Assembly: GCF_900101825.1 (NCBI RefSeq)
Contig: NZ_FNAG01000008.1
Location: forward strand, 78,576 to 142,575
Source: Aquimonas voraii
Lineage (GTDB): Bacteria > Pseudomonadota > Gammaproteobacteria > Xanthomonadales > Xanthomonadaceae
DNA length: 64,000 nucleotides
Direction: 5' to 3'
A program made the translations under genes and the position numbers. Below the pieces are notes generated by a model that was not told the DNA's origin, ran no database searches, and worked only from the letters and a program-made list of their open reading frames with translations. This document shows, piece by piece, positions 16,099 through 26,101 of this stretch (its first letter is position 1; every line of letters begins with the position of its first letter).

Positions 16099-18158
16099 TC
16101 GCCACCTCCCATGCGCAGCACCAGCGCCCAGCGCTCTTCGCGGCGGCCGTCGTAGACCGGCCGGCTCCAGCGCAGGCCCAGGCTGGCCTCGTGGCCGATG
16201 CGCCACTGCCAGCGCGGCATCACTTCGATGGCCGGGGTCCAGTGGCTGCCGTAGCCGTCCTGCCAGCCGCGGCTGACATCGACATCGATGCGCAGGCGCC
16301 AGGCCTCGCTGTATTCGCGGGTCAGCACGCGGTCGAGGGTGAGGCCGGCGTCGGCGCTGGCGTCGCGGCGCGGGTTGAAATACGGCGCGTCCTCGCGGCT
16401 GGCGCGGCCGGCGCCGAGGCCGAGGCGCGTGTACCACTCGCCGCGCGGCTGCGCGCGCAGCCGCTGGCGATGCGCGAGGTAAGCGCTGGTTCGCACGTTG
16501 CCGTCCTCGTAGCGCAGCTGCTCCAGGCTGAGGCCGCTGCGGCTGCGCTCATCGGAGCTGCGGGACAGGCCGAGCTGGATGCCGTCGGCGCGGATGCCGG
16601 CGGCGCGCGCCTGCAGCGAGGCGAAGGGCGCGTGGCGCCAGAGCGCGATCGAGCTGCGCCAGACATCGCTGTGGCGATAGCGCAGCCAGCCGCCCATGGT
16701 GGTCTCGCGCACGAAGTCGTCGAACGTGCGGCCGGCCTCCAGGCCGAATCCGAGCCGATCCTGCTGGCGGCTCAGGGTGAACGCGGCGCGCTGGCGCTCG
16801 ATGCGCTGTCCCTGGAAATCCGCCCAGTGCACGCCGGCCAGCGCGCCCAGACGCCAGGCGTCGTCGAGCAGCGGGCCCTGCCAGTGCGCGAGCGCGCGGA
16901 ACTCGGCGTTGCCGCCGGGGCCCAGCGGCCCGCTGCTGGCTTCGTCCAACAGGGTCGAACGCGCGCGCAGGGCCTCGAGGTTCCACTGCGCGCCCTGCCG
17001 GCGCTGCCAGCGCTGCTGCACGCCCTGCGCCTGCCGATGCTCGCCGTGCGTGGCGATGAAGGCGTCGAGCTTGGTGCGCGCCTCGCGCACGCGATCCAGA
17101 TCCAGCAGGGCCTCGATCTCGGCGGCGCGCGGCAGCACCCAGTCGGGCGATTCGGTGATCGCCATTCGCGCGCTGAGCAGCGCCTGCTCGGCCCAGCCGC
17201 GACGGCGCTCGATGCCGGCGCGGGCTTCCAGCAGGCCGGCATCGAGTGGGGAGAGATCGCTGAGTTCGGCGATCCGCGCATGTGCGGCATGGATCTGTTC
17301 GCTGAAGTTGTCGATCAGCACGCTGTTGAGATCGACGCCGGCGTGCGCCCAGTTCGCGCGGCCTTCCGCATCGAAGGGCGGCTGCGCCCTGCGCCAGTCC
17401 GCCAGCAGGTCGCGCGCCTCGTCGTGCTTTTCCTGCTCCAGCAGGGCATAGGCGAGCAGCACGTGGGCGGTGGCCTGGGCCGGCTCGTCGGCCAGCACCG
17501 CTTCGAGCAGGGCCTGCGCGCGCGCGGGCTCGCGCTGCGCCATCAGCGAGTCGGCGACCGGCAGGCGCAGCCAAGCGGGCAGGGCGATGTCCTGCTCTGC
17601 GCGCTGCTCGAACTGGGCGATCACTTCGGCGTGGCGGCCGAGCAGCTGAAGCACCAGCAGACGGTCGTTGCGCAGGCGCTGCAGGGCGCCGGCATCGGCT
17701 GCCGCCGGCCCTGACTCCAGCGCGCTGTACTCATCGAGCAGCGCCAGCAGCAGGGCCTCACGCCGCTGCGGATCGGCCTCGAGCTGGGCCCAGTTGAGGC
17801 GGCGGGCCAGGGCGTCGAGCTCGAAGCCCAGGGCCTCGGTGGCGCTGAACAGAGCCGGCTGCGCGCGGTACTGGCGCCAGGCCTCGAGCGCCGCACCCTG
17901 CAGCTGCAGGGTCAGAGCGCGCTCGCGCAGCGCCGGCGCATGGCCCGGCCGCAACTGCAGTACCTGCGCATACAGATCGAGTGCCTGCGGCCACTCGGCC
18001 TTGCGGCGCGATTCAGTGGCGGCCGCCATCAGGGCCTCGCTTTCGATCACTCCGTGACGCAGTGCGTCACTTGTGGACTGGGCGGCTGCGGCGAGGGGGA
18101 GTGCGGCCGCAAGACTGGCCAAGCTGAAGGCAAGGATCAGCGGGGCAGGCTTCAGCAA
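16095..18158 (-). CDS. pgaA: PgaA-like outer-membrane PNAG porin with TPR domain
   Basis: No ATG fits the N-terminus. A TTG at 18156-18158 starts a convincing signal peptide (MLKPAPLILAFSLASLAAAL), giving about 687 residues; alternatives are a CTG a few codons upstream and a GTG at 18263. The first ~430 residues are TPR-like helices (PQALDLYAQVLQLRPGHAPALRERAL). The last ~260 are an amphipathic beta-barrel ending in a strand (RREERWALVLRMGGGE). The role is PNAG export across the outer membrane. It is the first gene of a four-gene operon with 4-base overlaps throughout. An AT-rich stretch at 18240-18310 probably holds the promoter. Confidence 0.85.
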   Translation of the reverse strand: MLKPAPLILAFSLASLAAALPLAAAAQSTSDALRHGVIESEALMAAATESRRKAEWPQALDLYAQVLQLRPGHAPALRERALTLQLQGAALEAWRQYRAQPALFSATEALGFELDALARRLNWAQLEADPQRREALLLALLDEYSALESGPAAADAGALQRLRNDRLLVLQLLGRHAEVIAQFEQRAEQDIALPAWLRLPVADSLMAQREPARAQALLEAVLADEPAQATAHVLLAYALLEQEKHDEARDLLADWRRAQPPFDAEGRANWAHAGVDLNSVLIDNFSEQIHAAHARIAELSDLSPLDAGLLEARAGIERRRGWAEQALLSARMAITESPDWVLPRAAEIEALLDLDRVREARTKLDAFIATHGEHRQAQGVQQRWQRRQGAQWNLEALRARSTLLDEASSGPLGPGGNAEFRALAHWQGPLLDDAWRLGALAGVHWADFQGQRIERQRAAFTLSRQQDRLGFGLEAGRTFDDFVRETTMGGWLRYRHSDVWRSSIALWRHAPFASLQARAAGIRADGIQLGLSRSSDERSRSGLSLEQLRYEDGNVRTSAYLAHRQRLRAQPRGEWYTRLGLGAGRASREDAPYFNPRRDASADAGLTLDRVLTREYSEAWRLRIDVDVSRGWQDGYGSHWTPAIEVMPRWQWRIGHEASLGLRWSRPVYDGRREERWALVLRMGGGE

Positions 18159-18595
18159 GGGATGGGGCGCGGCTTTCAGAAAGGGCTCCGGGCAGCGGCA
18201 TGCGACAGGGCCGCCGTCGCGGGCGGTAGCGCACGGAGCAGCAAAAAGTGTGCCACGCAACACATTTTTGCATCGTGATTTGGATTGATCGCGGAATTTC
18301 AAGCTGTCAGATCGGACAGGTGGGCACGGTCGCGCTGCCGTCACGGCGCCCGATGGCGCTGGTACGAGGCGCAGACAGCTGCCGAATCCGCTGCGGCGGG
18401 CCCCGGAGCAAGAGGCGGTACGGAGGCCGTTTCGGTACGCGGCCTCGGCCCCGTGCAGCGCGCTCATGCGTCAGGAACCGCGGGCGCGGCGGGCTGGAGC
18501 CGCGGGCGTCTGCCCTTGCCGTGGCTACGGCAGTCTCCTGGTCGTCGCGCAAGCCGCGTAGCATCGCGCCCCCGAAGGCCCGAACCGAGTCCGCC

Positions 18596-19072
18596 GTGAT
18601 CAACAACGACATCCTCCGCGCCGTGCGCTACATGCTGGATCTGAGCGATCCCAAGGTCGTCGAGATCATCCAGCTCGCCCGCGCCGACTTTCCGATCGAC
18701 AAGGCCGAGGTGCAGGCGCTGACCAAGAAGGAGGGCGAGCTCGGCTTCCGTGAATGCGGCGACAGCACGCTGGCGCATTTCCTGGATGGCCTGATCGTGC
18801 ACCTGCGCGGCCGCGATGACAGCAGGCCCCCGCGGCCGGTCGAGAAGCACATGAACAACAACGTGGTGCTGAAGAAGCTGCGCGTGGCCTTCGAGCTGAA
18901 GGACGTCGACATGCACGCGATCTTCGGCGCGGTCGGCATCGAACTCGGCAAGCCCGAGCTCAACGCCCTGTTCCGCGAGCGCAGCCACAAGAACTTCCGC
19001 GCCTGCGGCGACCAGCTGCTGCGCAACTTCCTGCGCGGCTTGACCCTGCGCCTGCGGCCGGGCGCCGACTGA
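18596..19072 (+). CDS. DUF1456 family protein (YehS-like)
   Basis: A 158-residue cytoplasmic protein made of two tandem copies of the DUF1456 unit: NNDILRAVRYMLDL with FRECGDSTLAHFLDGLI, and NNNVVLKKLRVAFEL with FRACGDQLLRNFLRGL. The GTG start at 18596 places INND at residues 2-5 as in the family; the frame upstream is Arg-rich shadow. Function unknown. It is divergent from pgaA and followed by a terminator. Confidence 0.88.
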   Translation: MINNDILRAVRYMLDLSDPKVVEIIQLARADFPIDKAEVQALTKKEGELGFRECGDSTLAHFLDGLIVHLRGRDDSRPPRPVEKHMNNNVVLKKLRVAFELKDVDMHAIFGAVGIELGKPELNALFRERSHKNFRACGDQLLRNFLRGLTLRLRPGAD

Positions 19073-19202
19073 GCGCATGTGAGAACCATCCGTCGACTGC
19101 GGCGGCTTCTGGCCGCCCGTGGCGGCAGCGCGCCACGCGAATTCCGCGGTCATTGGGTTCACCCAACTCCCTTGAGTTCGCGCACCGCGCTTTGCCACGA
19201 AC

Positions 19203-19238
19203 GCCCAGAGACGCCCTCGCTACGGCGTCTGGGCTTTT
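19203..19238 (+). terminator. Intrinsic terminator after the DUF1456 gene
   Basis: GCCCAGAGACGCC pairs with GGCGTCTGGGC (11 bp with a 2-base bulge), loop CTCGCTAC, followed by TTTT. It lies between the convergent DUF1456 and small secreted protein genes. Confidence 0.7.
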
Positions 19239-19287
19239 CACACGCTCTGAGAACCCCGGGCCGAGGGCGTCTCATGGCGCCCGCGGC

Positions 19288-19674
19288 TCACTCCATCTTC
19301 AGCAGGCCGGGCGCGTCCGCGTCGAGGCTCTGGCTGAGCATGCGGCAGCCGGTCTGGTGGTCGTAGTTCTCGATCAGCGGATTCAACCGGAGCAGGCGCG
19401 GCAGGTAGGCCTCCTCCTCGCGCAGCGCCTCCTCGCTGCGCCCGGCCTTGGCCAGCAGTTGGTCGCGCAGTTCGACATCGACCTCGATCTGCGGGCAGTG
19501 CGATGCGACCACGTCCAGCGTCGCCACGATCTCGGCGGCGCGGGCGATGCGCGTCGCTTCATCGGCTGCGGGCGCCTGCGCGTTGGCGCACATTGAAGCG
19601 GCAAGCAGGGCACACAGGCTCAGGCCGCAGAGGAAGGCGGAGCCCGGTTCGAACAGCGACAAGGATTGCGTCAT
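19288..19674 (-). CDS. Small secreted protein of unknown function
   Basis: A 128-residue protein with a hydrophobic N-terminal segment (FLCGLSLCALLAASMCANA) resembling a signal peptide. The mature part is helical and Glu/Ala/Leu-rich with cysteines in VASHCPQIEVD and TGCRMLSQ that could form a disulfide. The start at 19674 (MTQSLSL) is chosen over 19689 because GGAG lies 8 bases upstream. No family recognised. Confidence 0.65.
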   Translation of the reverse strand: MTQSLSLFEPGSAFLCGLSLCALLAASMCANAQAPAADEATRIARAAEIVATLDVVASHCPQIEVDVELRDQLLAKAGRSEEALREEEAYLPRLLRLNPLIENYDHQTGCRMLSQSLDADAPGLLKME

Positions 19675-19797
19675 GAAGTCCACTCCCATCGTGAGACCGC
19701 GAATCGGCGGCGCTGGCGGAGTCTGACCGAGTGCCTGCCGCCCTGCTGCGACGGCGGTGGCGGCTTGTCGATGCCGCCCGGGCTTGAGGCCATGTCA

Positions 19798-19814
19798 TCC
19801 ACAGGTCCTGTGGA
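19798..19814. promoter_or_regulatory. Perfect 17-bp palindrome upstream of the small secreted gene
   Basis: TCCACAGG and CCTGTGGA are perfect reverse complements around a central T. The motif lies ~120 bases upstream of the minus-strand start at 19674 and could be an operator. It overlaps a DnaA-box-like TCATCCACA. Confidence 0.3.
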
Positions 19815-19909
19815 AAACCCTGTGCGCAGACCTGTGAGGTGCCTGCGCAGCGCCTTTGCCGACAGTGACTTGCTGGGGGCTGGCGAGATTTTCGCCAGCG
19901 CGGTCGGCC

Positions 19910-20785
19910 TCAGGCATACAGAGCCGCATACCCCGCGGCATCGACTGCCGACAGGCCGCGCGCCTCAAAGGCCGACCACATCCTCCGCCAGCGTTCGCTG
20001 TCGCGCACCAGCGGGGCGACCAGACGCGGGCAGGTGTCCTTCAGGATCGCGTCCATCAGCGGATCGGGCGCGCTGCCGCTGTAGGAGTACCAGCTGCGCG
20101 CCGCAAAAGCCGGGTCGTCGATGCAGGCCTGGGCGCCGCGGCTGATGATGCCGCGCAGGCGCTCCACCACGTCGCTGTGTTCGTGCAGGAAGCCGGCGTG
20201 AGTAAACAGCTCGAGCGCGCTGAAATTGGGAAAGTCGCCCATCGCCGCGGTCACGAACACATGGTCGAGCGCAGCGGCCCGCGCCTCGACGCCCTCGAAG
20301 TTGGCGAAGCACAGCCAGGCGCCGTCGAAGCCGGCCTGCATGTTCTCGAGGTGCATGAAGCCGGCGCTCTCGATGGCGATGTGCTCGACCTCAAGGTGCG
20401 TGCCCTGCTTGGCGGCCCAGCCCTTGAGGATTTCCCGCGCGATGGTGTCGGTGACGCCGCCGGCCACCGGCGAGGCCAGACGGATCGGCTCACCGGCCAG
20501 CAGTTTCCGCGCGCTCGAAGCGTGCAGCAGGATGCCGCCCTCGGTTTCGAAAAAGCAGCCCAGCGCGCGCAGGCCGGGGCGATGCGCATCGACCATGTGC
20601 AGGGGCTCGTTACAGGCGAAGGCGATTTCGCCCGCGGCGACCCCGGCCAGACCGTCGTAGTGGTCGTCCGGCGGCACCAGCTCGACCTCAAGCCCGGCCT
20701 CGCCGTACCAGCCTTCGGTGATGCCGACGATCAGCGGCAGGTGATCGGGATTCAAGAACCATTCGAGGGCGATCTGCAGCTTCAT
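19910..20785 (-). CDS. NMT1/THI5-like substrate-binding-fold protein without visible signal peptide
   Basis: A 291-residue protein that begins MKLQIALEWFLNPDHLPL, the NMT1/THI5 family signature, with EGWYGEAGLEVELVPPDDH and GEIAFACNEPLHMVDA. The family contains thiamine-pyrimidine (HMP) binding proteins of ABC importers (ThiY) and fungal HMP synthases. No signal peptide or lipobox is present, so it is either cytoplasmic or uses a different start. No thiamine transporter or biosynthesis genes adjoin it and no TPP riboswitch was recognised. Role unresolved. Confidence 0.78.
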   Translation of the reverse strand: MKLQIALEWFLNPDHLPLIVGITEGWYGEAGLEVELVPPDDHYDGLAGVAAGEIAFACNEPLHMVDAHRPGLRALGCFFETEGGILLHASSARKLLAGEPIRLASPVAGGVTDTIAREILKGWAAKQGTHLEVEHIAIESAGFMHLENMQAGFDGAWLCFANFEGVEARAAALDHVFVTAAMGDFPNFSALELFTHAGFLHEHSDVVERLRGIISRGAQACIDDPAFAARSWYSYSGSAPDPLMDAILKDTCPRLVAPLVRDSERWRRMWSAFEARGLSAVDAAGYAALYA

Positions 20786-21013
20786 GCGGGGGTCCAAGGG
20801 TCAATGGGGCCGTAATGATCGCCGATGCGCGGATGCGCTGGATGCGTGAACGATTGGCGCCTGGGACAGATTTCGCCGCGAGGCAATCGGCATCGCGGCC
20901 GGGCTCTCGCCGGGCAACTGATGAAACACGGACGCTCTGGCCCTCGCGGGACCGCGGCTCACTCTGCACCGAGCGGCGTTGCCTGTGGGGGCAGGACGCC
21001 GGCACGCCGGCGG

Positions 21014-23602
21014 CTATCGGTCGCCGAGCAACTCGCGCAGCCGGTACAGCGCTGCGTGCGCTTCGCGCGGGCTCAGGCTGTCGGGATCGATCTCGCCCAG
21101 CGCCGACTTCAGCGCTTCCCCGGTCTCATCGATCATCGGCTCGACAGACGACAGCGGCGGCGCATCGAACAGCGAGAGCTGCGGCTGCGGCGTGGTGCTG
21201 CCGCCGCGTTCGAGTTCGGCGAGGAACCTGCGCGCCTGCGCCACCACCGGCTTGGGCAGGCCTGCGAGCGCCGCCACCTGCAGGCCGAAGCTGCGGTTGG
21301 CCGGGCCGTCCTTGACCGTGTGCATGAAGTACAGGCGCTCGCCGTGCTCGACCGCATCGAGGTGCACGTTGGCGATGCCGGGCACTTCGCTGGGCAGGCT
21401 GGTCAGCTCGAAGTAGTGGGTTGCGAACAGGGTGTAGGCGCGGTTGTTCTTCGCCAGCGCGATGGCGCAGGCGCGGGCGAGTGCGAGGCCATCGAAGGTC
21501 GAGGTGCCGCGGCCGATCTCGTCCATCAGCACCAGGCTGTGGGAGGTGGCGCTGTGCAGGATGCTGGCGGTCTCGGTCATCTCGACCATGAAGGTCGACT
21601 GGCCCTTGGCCAGATCGTCGCCGGCGCCGATGCGGGTGAGGATGCGGTCGATCGGGCCCAGCCGCGCGGTCTCCGCCGGCACGAAGCTGCCGATATGCGC
21701 CAGCAGCACGATCAGCGCGGCCTGGCGCATGTAGGTCGACTTGCCGCCCATGTTGGGGCCGGTGATGACCAGCATGCGGCGATCCGGATGCAGGGCCAGA
21801 TCGTTCGGTTCGAAGGGGCCATCGAGCACCGATTCCACCACCGGATGGCGGCCGCGGGTGATGCCGATGCCGGGCTCGTCGACCAGCTCGGGGCGATTCC
21901 AGTCCAGCGCGCGGGCACGCTCGGCAAACCCGCAGAGCACGTCGATCTCGCAGACCGCTTCGGCGAAGCGCTTCAGCGGCGGCAGTGCGGTATTCAGCGC
22001 ATCCAGCAGCTCTTCCCACAGCGCGCGCTCGCGCTGCAGGGCGCGCTCGCGTGCGCTCAAGACCTGGTCTTCAAAGGCCTTGAGTTCTTCGGTGATGTAG
22101 CGCTCGGCATTGCTCAGCGTTTGTCGGCGCGTGTAGTGCGTGGGCGCGCGCTCGGCCTGGGCCTTGCTGATCTCGATGTAGTAGCCGTGCACGCGGTTGT
22201 AGCCGACCTTGAGCGTCGGGATGCCGCTGGCCTCGCGCTCGCGGGCTTCCAGATCGAGCAGGAACTGGTCGGCGTTGGTGCTGAGCTGGCGCAGGCGATC
22301 CAGTTCAGCGTCGAAACCGTCGCAGAGCACGCCGCCGTCGCGCATCAGCACCGGCGGCTGCGGCAGGATCGCGCGCGCCAGCAGGTCGGTGACCGCGGCG
22401 TGCTCGCCCAACTCGGCGGCCAGCGCATTGAGCCGCGGCGCATCCAGCGGCGCCAGCAGTTCGCGCAGGGCAGGCGCCGCGCGCAGGGCATCGCGCAGGG
22501 TCGAGAGATCGCGCGGGCGTGCGGATCTCAGCGCGATGCGGGTGAGAATGCGCTCGACATCGCCGAAGCCGCGCAGGGCTTCGCGCAGCGGCTCGTGCGC
22601 GCCGGTGTCGATCAACAGGCCGACCGCGTCGTGGCGTGCGCGCAGAATGCCGTGGTCGCGCAACGGCCGATGCAGCCAGCGCCGCAGCAGGCGCCCGCCC
22701 ATCGGCGTGCAGGTCGAATCGAGCACGCCCAGCAGGGTGTGCTGGGTGCGGCCTTCGGCGTGCTGGTCCAGCTCCAGATGACGACGCGTGGCCGCATTCA
22801 TGGCGATGGTCTCGTCCGAGGATTCCGCCGACAGGCTCTGCAGATGCGGCAGGCTCTGCTTCTGGGTTTCCTCGACATAGCCGAGCAGGGCGCCGGCGGC
22901 GGCGATGGCCGCGGGCAGGCTCTGCACGCCGAAGCCTTCGAGATCCTGGGTGCCGAAGAAGCGGCACAGGGCGCGCTGGGCGGATTCGCCGTCGAACAGC
23001 CAGGGTGCGCGGCGGCGCGCGCCGGTCCGTGAATTCAGCGCTTCCGGCCAGCCGTCTTCGTCGGGGATCAGCAGTTCGGCCGGCTCCAGCCGCGCGATCT
23101 CGCTGAGCAGGGCGTCCTCGTCGGCGACCTCGCTGACCTTGAAGCGGCCACCGGCCAGATCGGCCCAGGCCAGTCCGATCGCTCTCCTGCCTCTTGCTAC
23201 CGCCATCAGCAGGGTGTCGCGGCGCTCCTGCAGCAGGGCCTCGTCAGTCACTGTGCCGGGGGTGACGATGCGCACCACCTTGCGTTCGACCAGGCCTTTC
23301 GCCAACGCCGGGTCGCCGATCTGCTCGCAGATCGCCACCGACTCGCCCAAGGCCACCAGCCGCGCCAGATAGCCCTCGTAGGCGTGCACGGGTACGCCGG
23401 CCATCGAAATCGGCGCGCCGCCCGAGCTGCCGCGCTGGGTCAGGGTGATGTCGAGCAGGCGCGCGGCCTTGCGGGCGTCGTCGTAGAACAGCTCGTAGAA
23501 ATCGCCCATGCGGAAGAACAGCAGCACATCGGGATGCTCTGCCTTGGCGGCGAAGAACTGGCGCATCAGCGGGGTGTGCTGCGTGGACTCTGCGCTGGAC
23601 AT
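21014..23602 (-). CDS. mutS: DNA mismatch repair protein MutS
   Basis: An 862-residue MutS of normal length. The mismatch-binding Phe-X-Glu is in [15 protein letters not shown] near residues 29-43. Connector, lever and clamp domains follow, then the ATPase with [13 protein letters not shown] around residue 612, Walker [17 protein letters not shown] and the [11 protein letters not shown] loop. It recognises mispairs and starts repair with MutL. The start follows a weak site. It is transcribed alone between the NMT1-like gene and the divergent formylglycine-enzyme-like gene. Confidence 0.98.
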   Translation of the reverse strand: MSSAESTQHTPLMRQFFAAKAEHPDVLLFFRMGDFYELFYDDARKAARLLDITLTQRGSSGGAPISMAGVPVHAYEGYLARLVALGESVAICEQIGDPALAKGLVERKVVRIVTPGTVTDEALLQERRDTLLMAVARGRRAIGLAWADLAGGRFKVSEVADEDALLSEIARLEPAELLIPDEDGWPEALNSRTGARRRAPWLFDGESAQRALCRFFGTQDLEGFGVQSLPAAIAAAGALLGYVEETQKQSLPHLQSLSAESSDETIAMNAATRRHLELDQHAEGRTQHTLLGVLDSTCTPMGGRLLRRWLHRPLRDHGILRARHDAVGLLIDTGAHEPLREALRGFGDVERILTRIALRSARPRDLSTLRDALRAAPALRELLAPLDAPRLNALAAELGEHAAVTDLLARAILPQPPVLMRDGGVLCDGFDAELDRLRQLSTNADQFLLDLEAREREASGIPTLKVGYNRVHGYYIEISKAQAERAPTHYTRRQTLSNAERYITEELKAFEDQVLSARERALQRERALWEELLDALNTALPPLKRFAEAVCEIDVLCGFAERARALDWNRPELVDEPGIGITRGRHPVVESVLDGPFEPNDLALHPDRRMLVITGPNMGGKSTYMRQAALIVLLAHIGSFVPAETARLGPIDRILTRIGAGDDLAKGQSTFMVEMTETASILHSATSHSLVLMDEIGRGTSTFDGLALARACAIALAKNNRAYTLFATHYFELTSLPSEVPGIANVHLDAVEHGERLYFMHTVKDGPANRSFGLQVAALAGLPKPVVAQARRFLAELERGGSTTPQPQLSLFDAPPLSSVEPMIDETGEALKSALGEIDPDSLSPREAHAALYRLRELLGDR

Positions 23603-23800
23603 TCCGGTCGAATCAGGGCCGCGGGGGAAGCGCGGCAGTCTAACAAGGCCCTGCCGCTGCGCCGATGCCCGACACTAGGCGCTGTCTCGCGCTTGCGCGG
23701 GGGCGGACGCTCCGAAGCTGTCCGCAGGCGAGGGCCTTTCAGCGAGGCCAGCACGGTGTCGGGGACGAGGCAGGACGAGCCTCGCAGGGAGATGGCGGAC

Positions 23801-24763
23801 ATGCGCGTGGTTCTGTCGGGCTTGATTCTGGTGTGTGGTGCCGCTTTCGGGGCTTGGGTCTGGATCGGACAACCGGAGCCGCTGGCTGGCGCGGAGTTCC
23901 GGGCGGGAGAGGCGGGTCCATTGATGCGTTTGCTGCCGGGAGGTCGAATCACGGTGGGCAGCCCGGAGGACGAGATCGGGCGGCAGCCCAGCGAGGCGCA
24001 GTCGACGGTCAAGATCGCGCCCTTCGCCCTGGCGGTGGATGAGCTCAGCGTGGCCGAATTCAGCGCCTTCGTCGAAGCCCGCGGCTACATCAGCGAAGCC
24101 GAGCGCTCGGACGCGCAGCGGGCCGGCTGCTTCGGCCCCGATGCCAATGGCCGCTTCGGCTGGCAGGCCAGCTTGAACTGGCGAGATCCCGGCTTTCCGC
24201 AAACGCCCATGCATCCGGTGGTCTGCATCAGCTGGAACGACGTGATGGCCTACCTCGACTGGCGCAATGCGCGCCAGCAGGCTGCGCTGCGGCTGCCGAC
24301 CGAGGCCGAGCTCGAGTTCGCGATCCGGGCGGGATCGCGCAGCCCCTGGCCTTGGGGCGAGGATCCCGATGCCGGCTGCGCCAGCAGCAACTATGCCGAC
24401 GCCGCCCTGCTCGGGGCGCAGCCCGGCTGGGCCTACCCGCTGGCCGTCTGCCATGACGGTCACGCCTACACCGCTCCGCTCGGCAGCTATCCCGCCAACG
24501 CGCTCGGCTTGCGTGACACCCTTGGCAACGTCTGGGAGTGGACCGCCTCGTGCTGGCGCGATGGTCCGGGTGACGCTGAACCCGCGCGACCCTGTGAGTC
24601 GCGGGTGATGCGCGGCGGTGCCTGGGCCTATGCCCCCGAGCGCAGTCGCTCTGCCAGCCGCGGCGGCCACGCGCCGGACTTCCGCAGCGTCTACGCCGGT
24701 GCCCGGCTCGCGCTCGACGGCCAGGCGGCCCAGGCCCTGATCGGATCTCGCGACAGGCCCTGA
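23801..24763 (+). CDS. Membrane-anchored formylglycine-enzyme-like protein lacking the catalytic cysteines
   Basis: A 320-residue protein with an N-terminal helix (VVLSGLILVCGAAFGAWVWI) acting as anchor or signal, then a formylglycine-generating-enzyme (sulfatase-modifying) fold: PGGRITVGSPEDE, VDELSVAEFSAFVEARGY, PVVCISWNDVMAYLDWRN, RLPTEAELEFA, LGNVWEWT and VMRGGAW. In true enzymes the two catalytic Cys follow RGGS; here the segment reads RGGAWAYAPERSRSASR with none. Sulfatase activation is therefore unlikely. ATG 23801 is preferred over 23792 because AGGGAG is 9 bases upstream. Confidence 0.82.
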   Translation: MRVVLSGLILVCGAAFGAWVWIGQPEPLAGAEFRAGEAGPLMRLLPGGRITVGSPEDEIGRQPSEAQSTVKIAPFALAVDELSVAEFSAFVEARGYISEAERSDAQRAGCFGPDANGRFGWQASLNWRDPGFPQTPMHPVVCISWNDVMAYLDWRNARQQAALRLPTEAELEFAIRAGSRSPWPWGEDPDAGCASSNYADAALLGAQPGWAYPLAVCHDGHAYTAPLGSYPANALGLRDTLGNVWEWTASCWRDGPGDAEPARPCESRVMRGGAWAYAPERSRSASRGGHAPDFRSVYAGARLALDGQAAQALIGSRDRP

Positions 24764-25389
24764 GGCGTATCACGCACTGCCTGTGATCAACGTCACGCTG
24801 GAGTGGGGAGAGCGCCAGCTCGTCTGTGGGCATGGCTGCAGACCTCATGCCGGCGCGCTGTTTCTTGTGGAGATCAGGTCATAAGCCCGTGAGTGTGATG
24901 TGAAGCACGCGCTCGTCGTTTTTGCAGGGTCTGTGTACCCAAAACGTCCCGCCTGTTCCCGGTTTTCGACCCCGGGTTTCGTTGCGACGCCGTCTCCACG
25001 GGGCTAGCGTCGCCTAGCGCTGTTTCGCACTGGGGAAGTGTGGGGGGGCGACACGCCGGCTGCGGAGGATCTGCGGAACGGCGCGTCAGATGCCGAAAGC
25101 CGGCCCATCAGGGAGGGTGGGTTCGCGCCTCTCGGCGCATGAGGGGGATCGCTGTTCTGCCGCACCGGGCCGTCCGCTGGGGTGGGCGAGTGCGCACGCG
25201 GTCCGCTTGGGGTCAATCGTTGGGGGCCGCGCGGTCACGGGGGACCGCCGGCGCGAAAGTCACGGGCACAGCCGGGACTTTCTGAGAGTTGCCCGGGGGG
25301 GAGAGCGTTTGTTCCAGTTTTGTTCTTTTTGGCCCGGTGCGCGGGACGCCTTCCCGCAGCCCGAAAAAGGCCAGCGTGGCGCGCATTGC
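24764..25389. other. 626-base non-coding stretch
   Basis: No convincing gene is present. It has a local run of seven Gs near 25035, an AT-richer segment at 25310-25335 (TTTGTTCCAGTTTTGTTC) just before the lipoprotein gene that may contain its promoter, and a small GCGGGA/TCCCGC hairpin near 25348-25364. Confidence 0.45.
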
Positions 25390-25845
25390 ATGCGTTCTGG
25401 TCCGGACCATGCCTGGGCTTGGCGCCGTGCGCTGTGGCTCGCGCCGCTCCTGCTGGCGGGCTGCGGCGAATCTGCGCCGCTGCCACCGGTGGAGCTGCAG
25501 GTCAGCGTCACCGGCATCCGCAATGACAGCGGCACCTTGCGCGCCATGCTGTGCGAACGCGGCGAAGCGTTTCCGGATCATTGCCGGCGTTTCGAGTGGC
25601 AGCCGGCCCGCGCCGGGACGGCGATCTTCCGCTACTCGATGCCACCCGGTGACTACGCCTTCGCCGTCTTCCACGACGAGGACGGTGATCAGCGGGTCAG
25701 CATGCGCGAGGACGGGCTGCCGGCCGAAGGCGTGGCCTTCAGCCGCGACGCCATGGGCGCCAACGGGCCGCCGAGCTTCAGCGAAGCGCGATTCTCGACC
25801 GCCGAGAGCACGCGCATCCGCGCGCTGATGCGCTACTGGGAATGA
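25390..25845 (+). CDS. DUF2141-like lipoprotein
   Basis: A 151-residue protein with a lipoprotein signal peptide ending LLLAGC (Cys25). The rest matches DUF2141: LQVSVTGIRNDSGTLRAMLC, MPPGDYAFAVFHDEDGDQRV and FSRDAMGANGPPSFSEARF. The family is a periplasmic or outer-membrane beta-sandwich of unknown role. The frame is open well upstream, but the chosen ATG is the one that creates the lipobox. It lies 256 bases before the RiPP precursor and is probably not part of that cluster. Confidence 0.75.
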   Translation: MRSGPDHAWAWRRALWLAPLLLAGCGESAPLPPVELQVSVTGIRNDSGTLRAMLCERGEAFPDHCRRFEWQPARAGTAIFRYSMPPGDYAFAVFHDEDGDQRVSMREDGLPAEGVAFSRDAMGANGPPSFSEARFSTAESTRIRALMRYWE

Positions 25846-26101
25846 ATCCATCGACACCGGGCCTCGCTGCCTGCATCGCGCGGACGCCAGCCGCTGCGCG
25901 ACAGCCTCGTGGCTGCATGCGCCCGGCAATCCGCGGTCCGTCCGCGCGCCGCGACGCGTGGCGGAGCCCCGGTCCCGCGCAACTCGAATCTTTGCGGTTT
26001 CAGGGAAGGAGTCAGGCAGCTCAGGGAGGAGCCCGGCGCCACGCCACCCGGTGCCGGGGGGAGGGGAGTACGCGGTGGCATCCATCACTACGGAGAAACA
26101 C

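Noticed and set aside
19795..19803. DnaA-box-like TCATCCACA, suggesting a replication origin
   Set aside because: Single imperfect box, no dnaA, dnaN or gidA genes and no AT-rich cluster nearby; it is better explained as part of the 17-bp palindrome.
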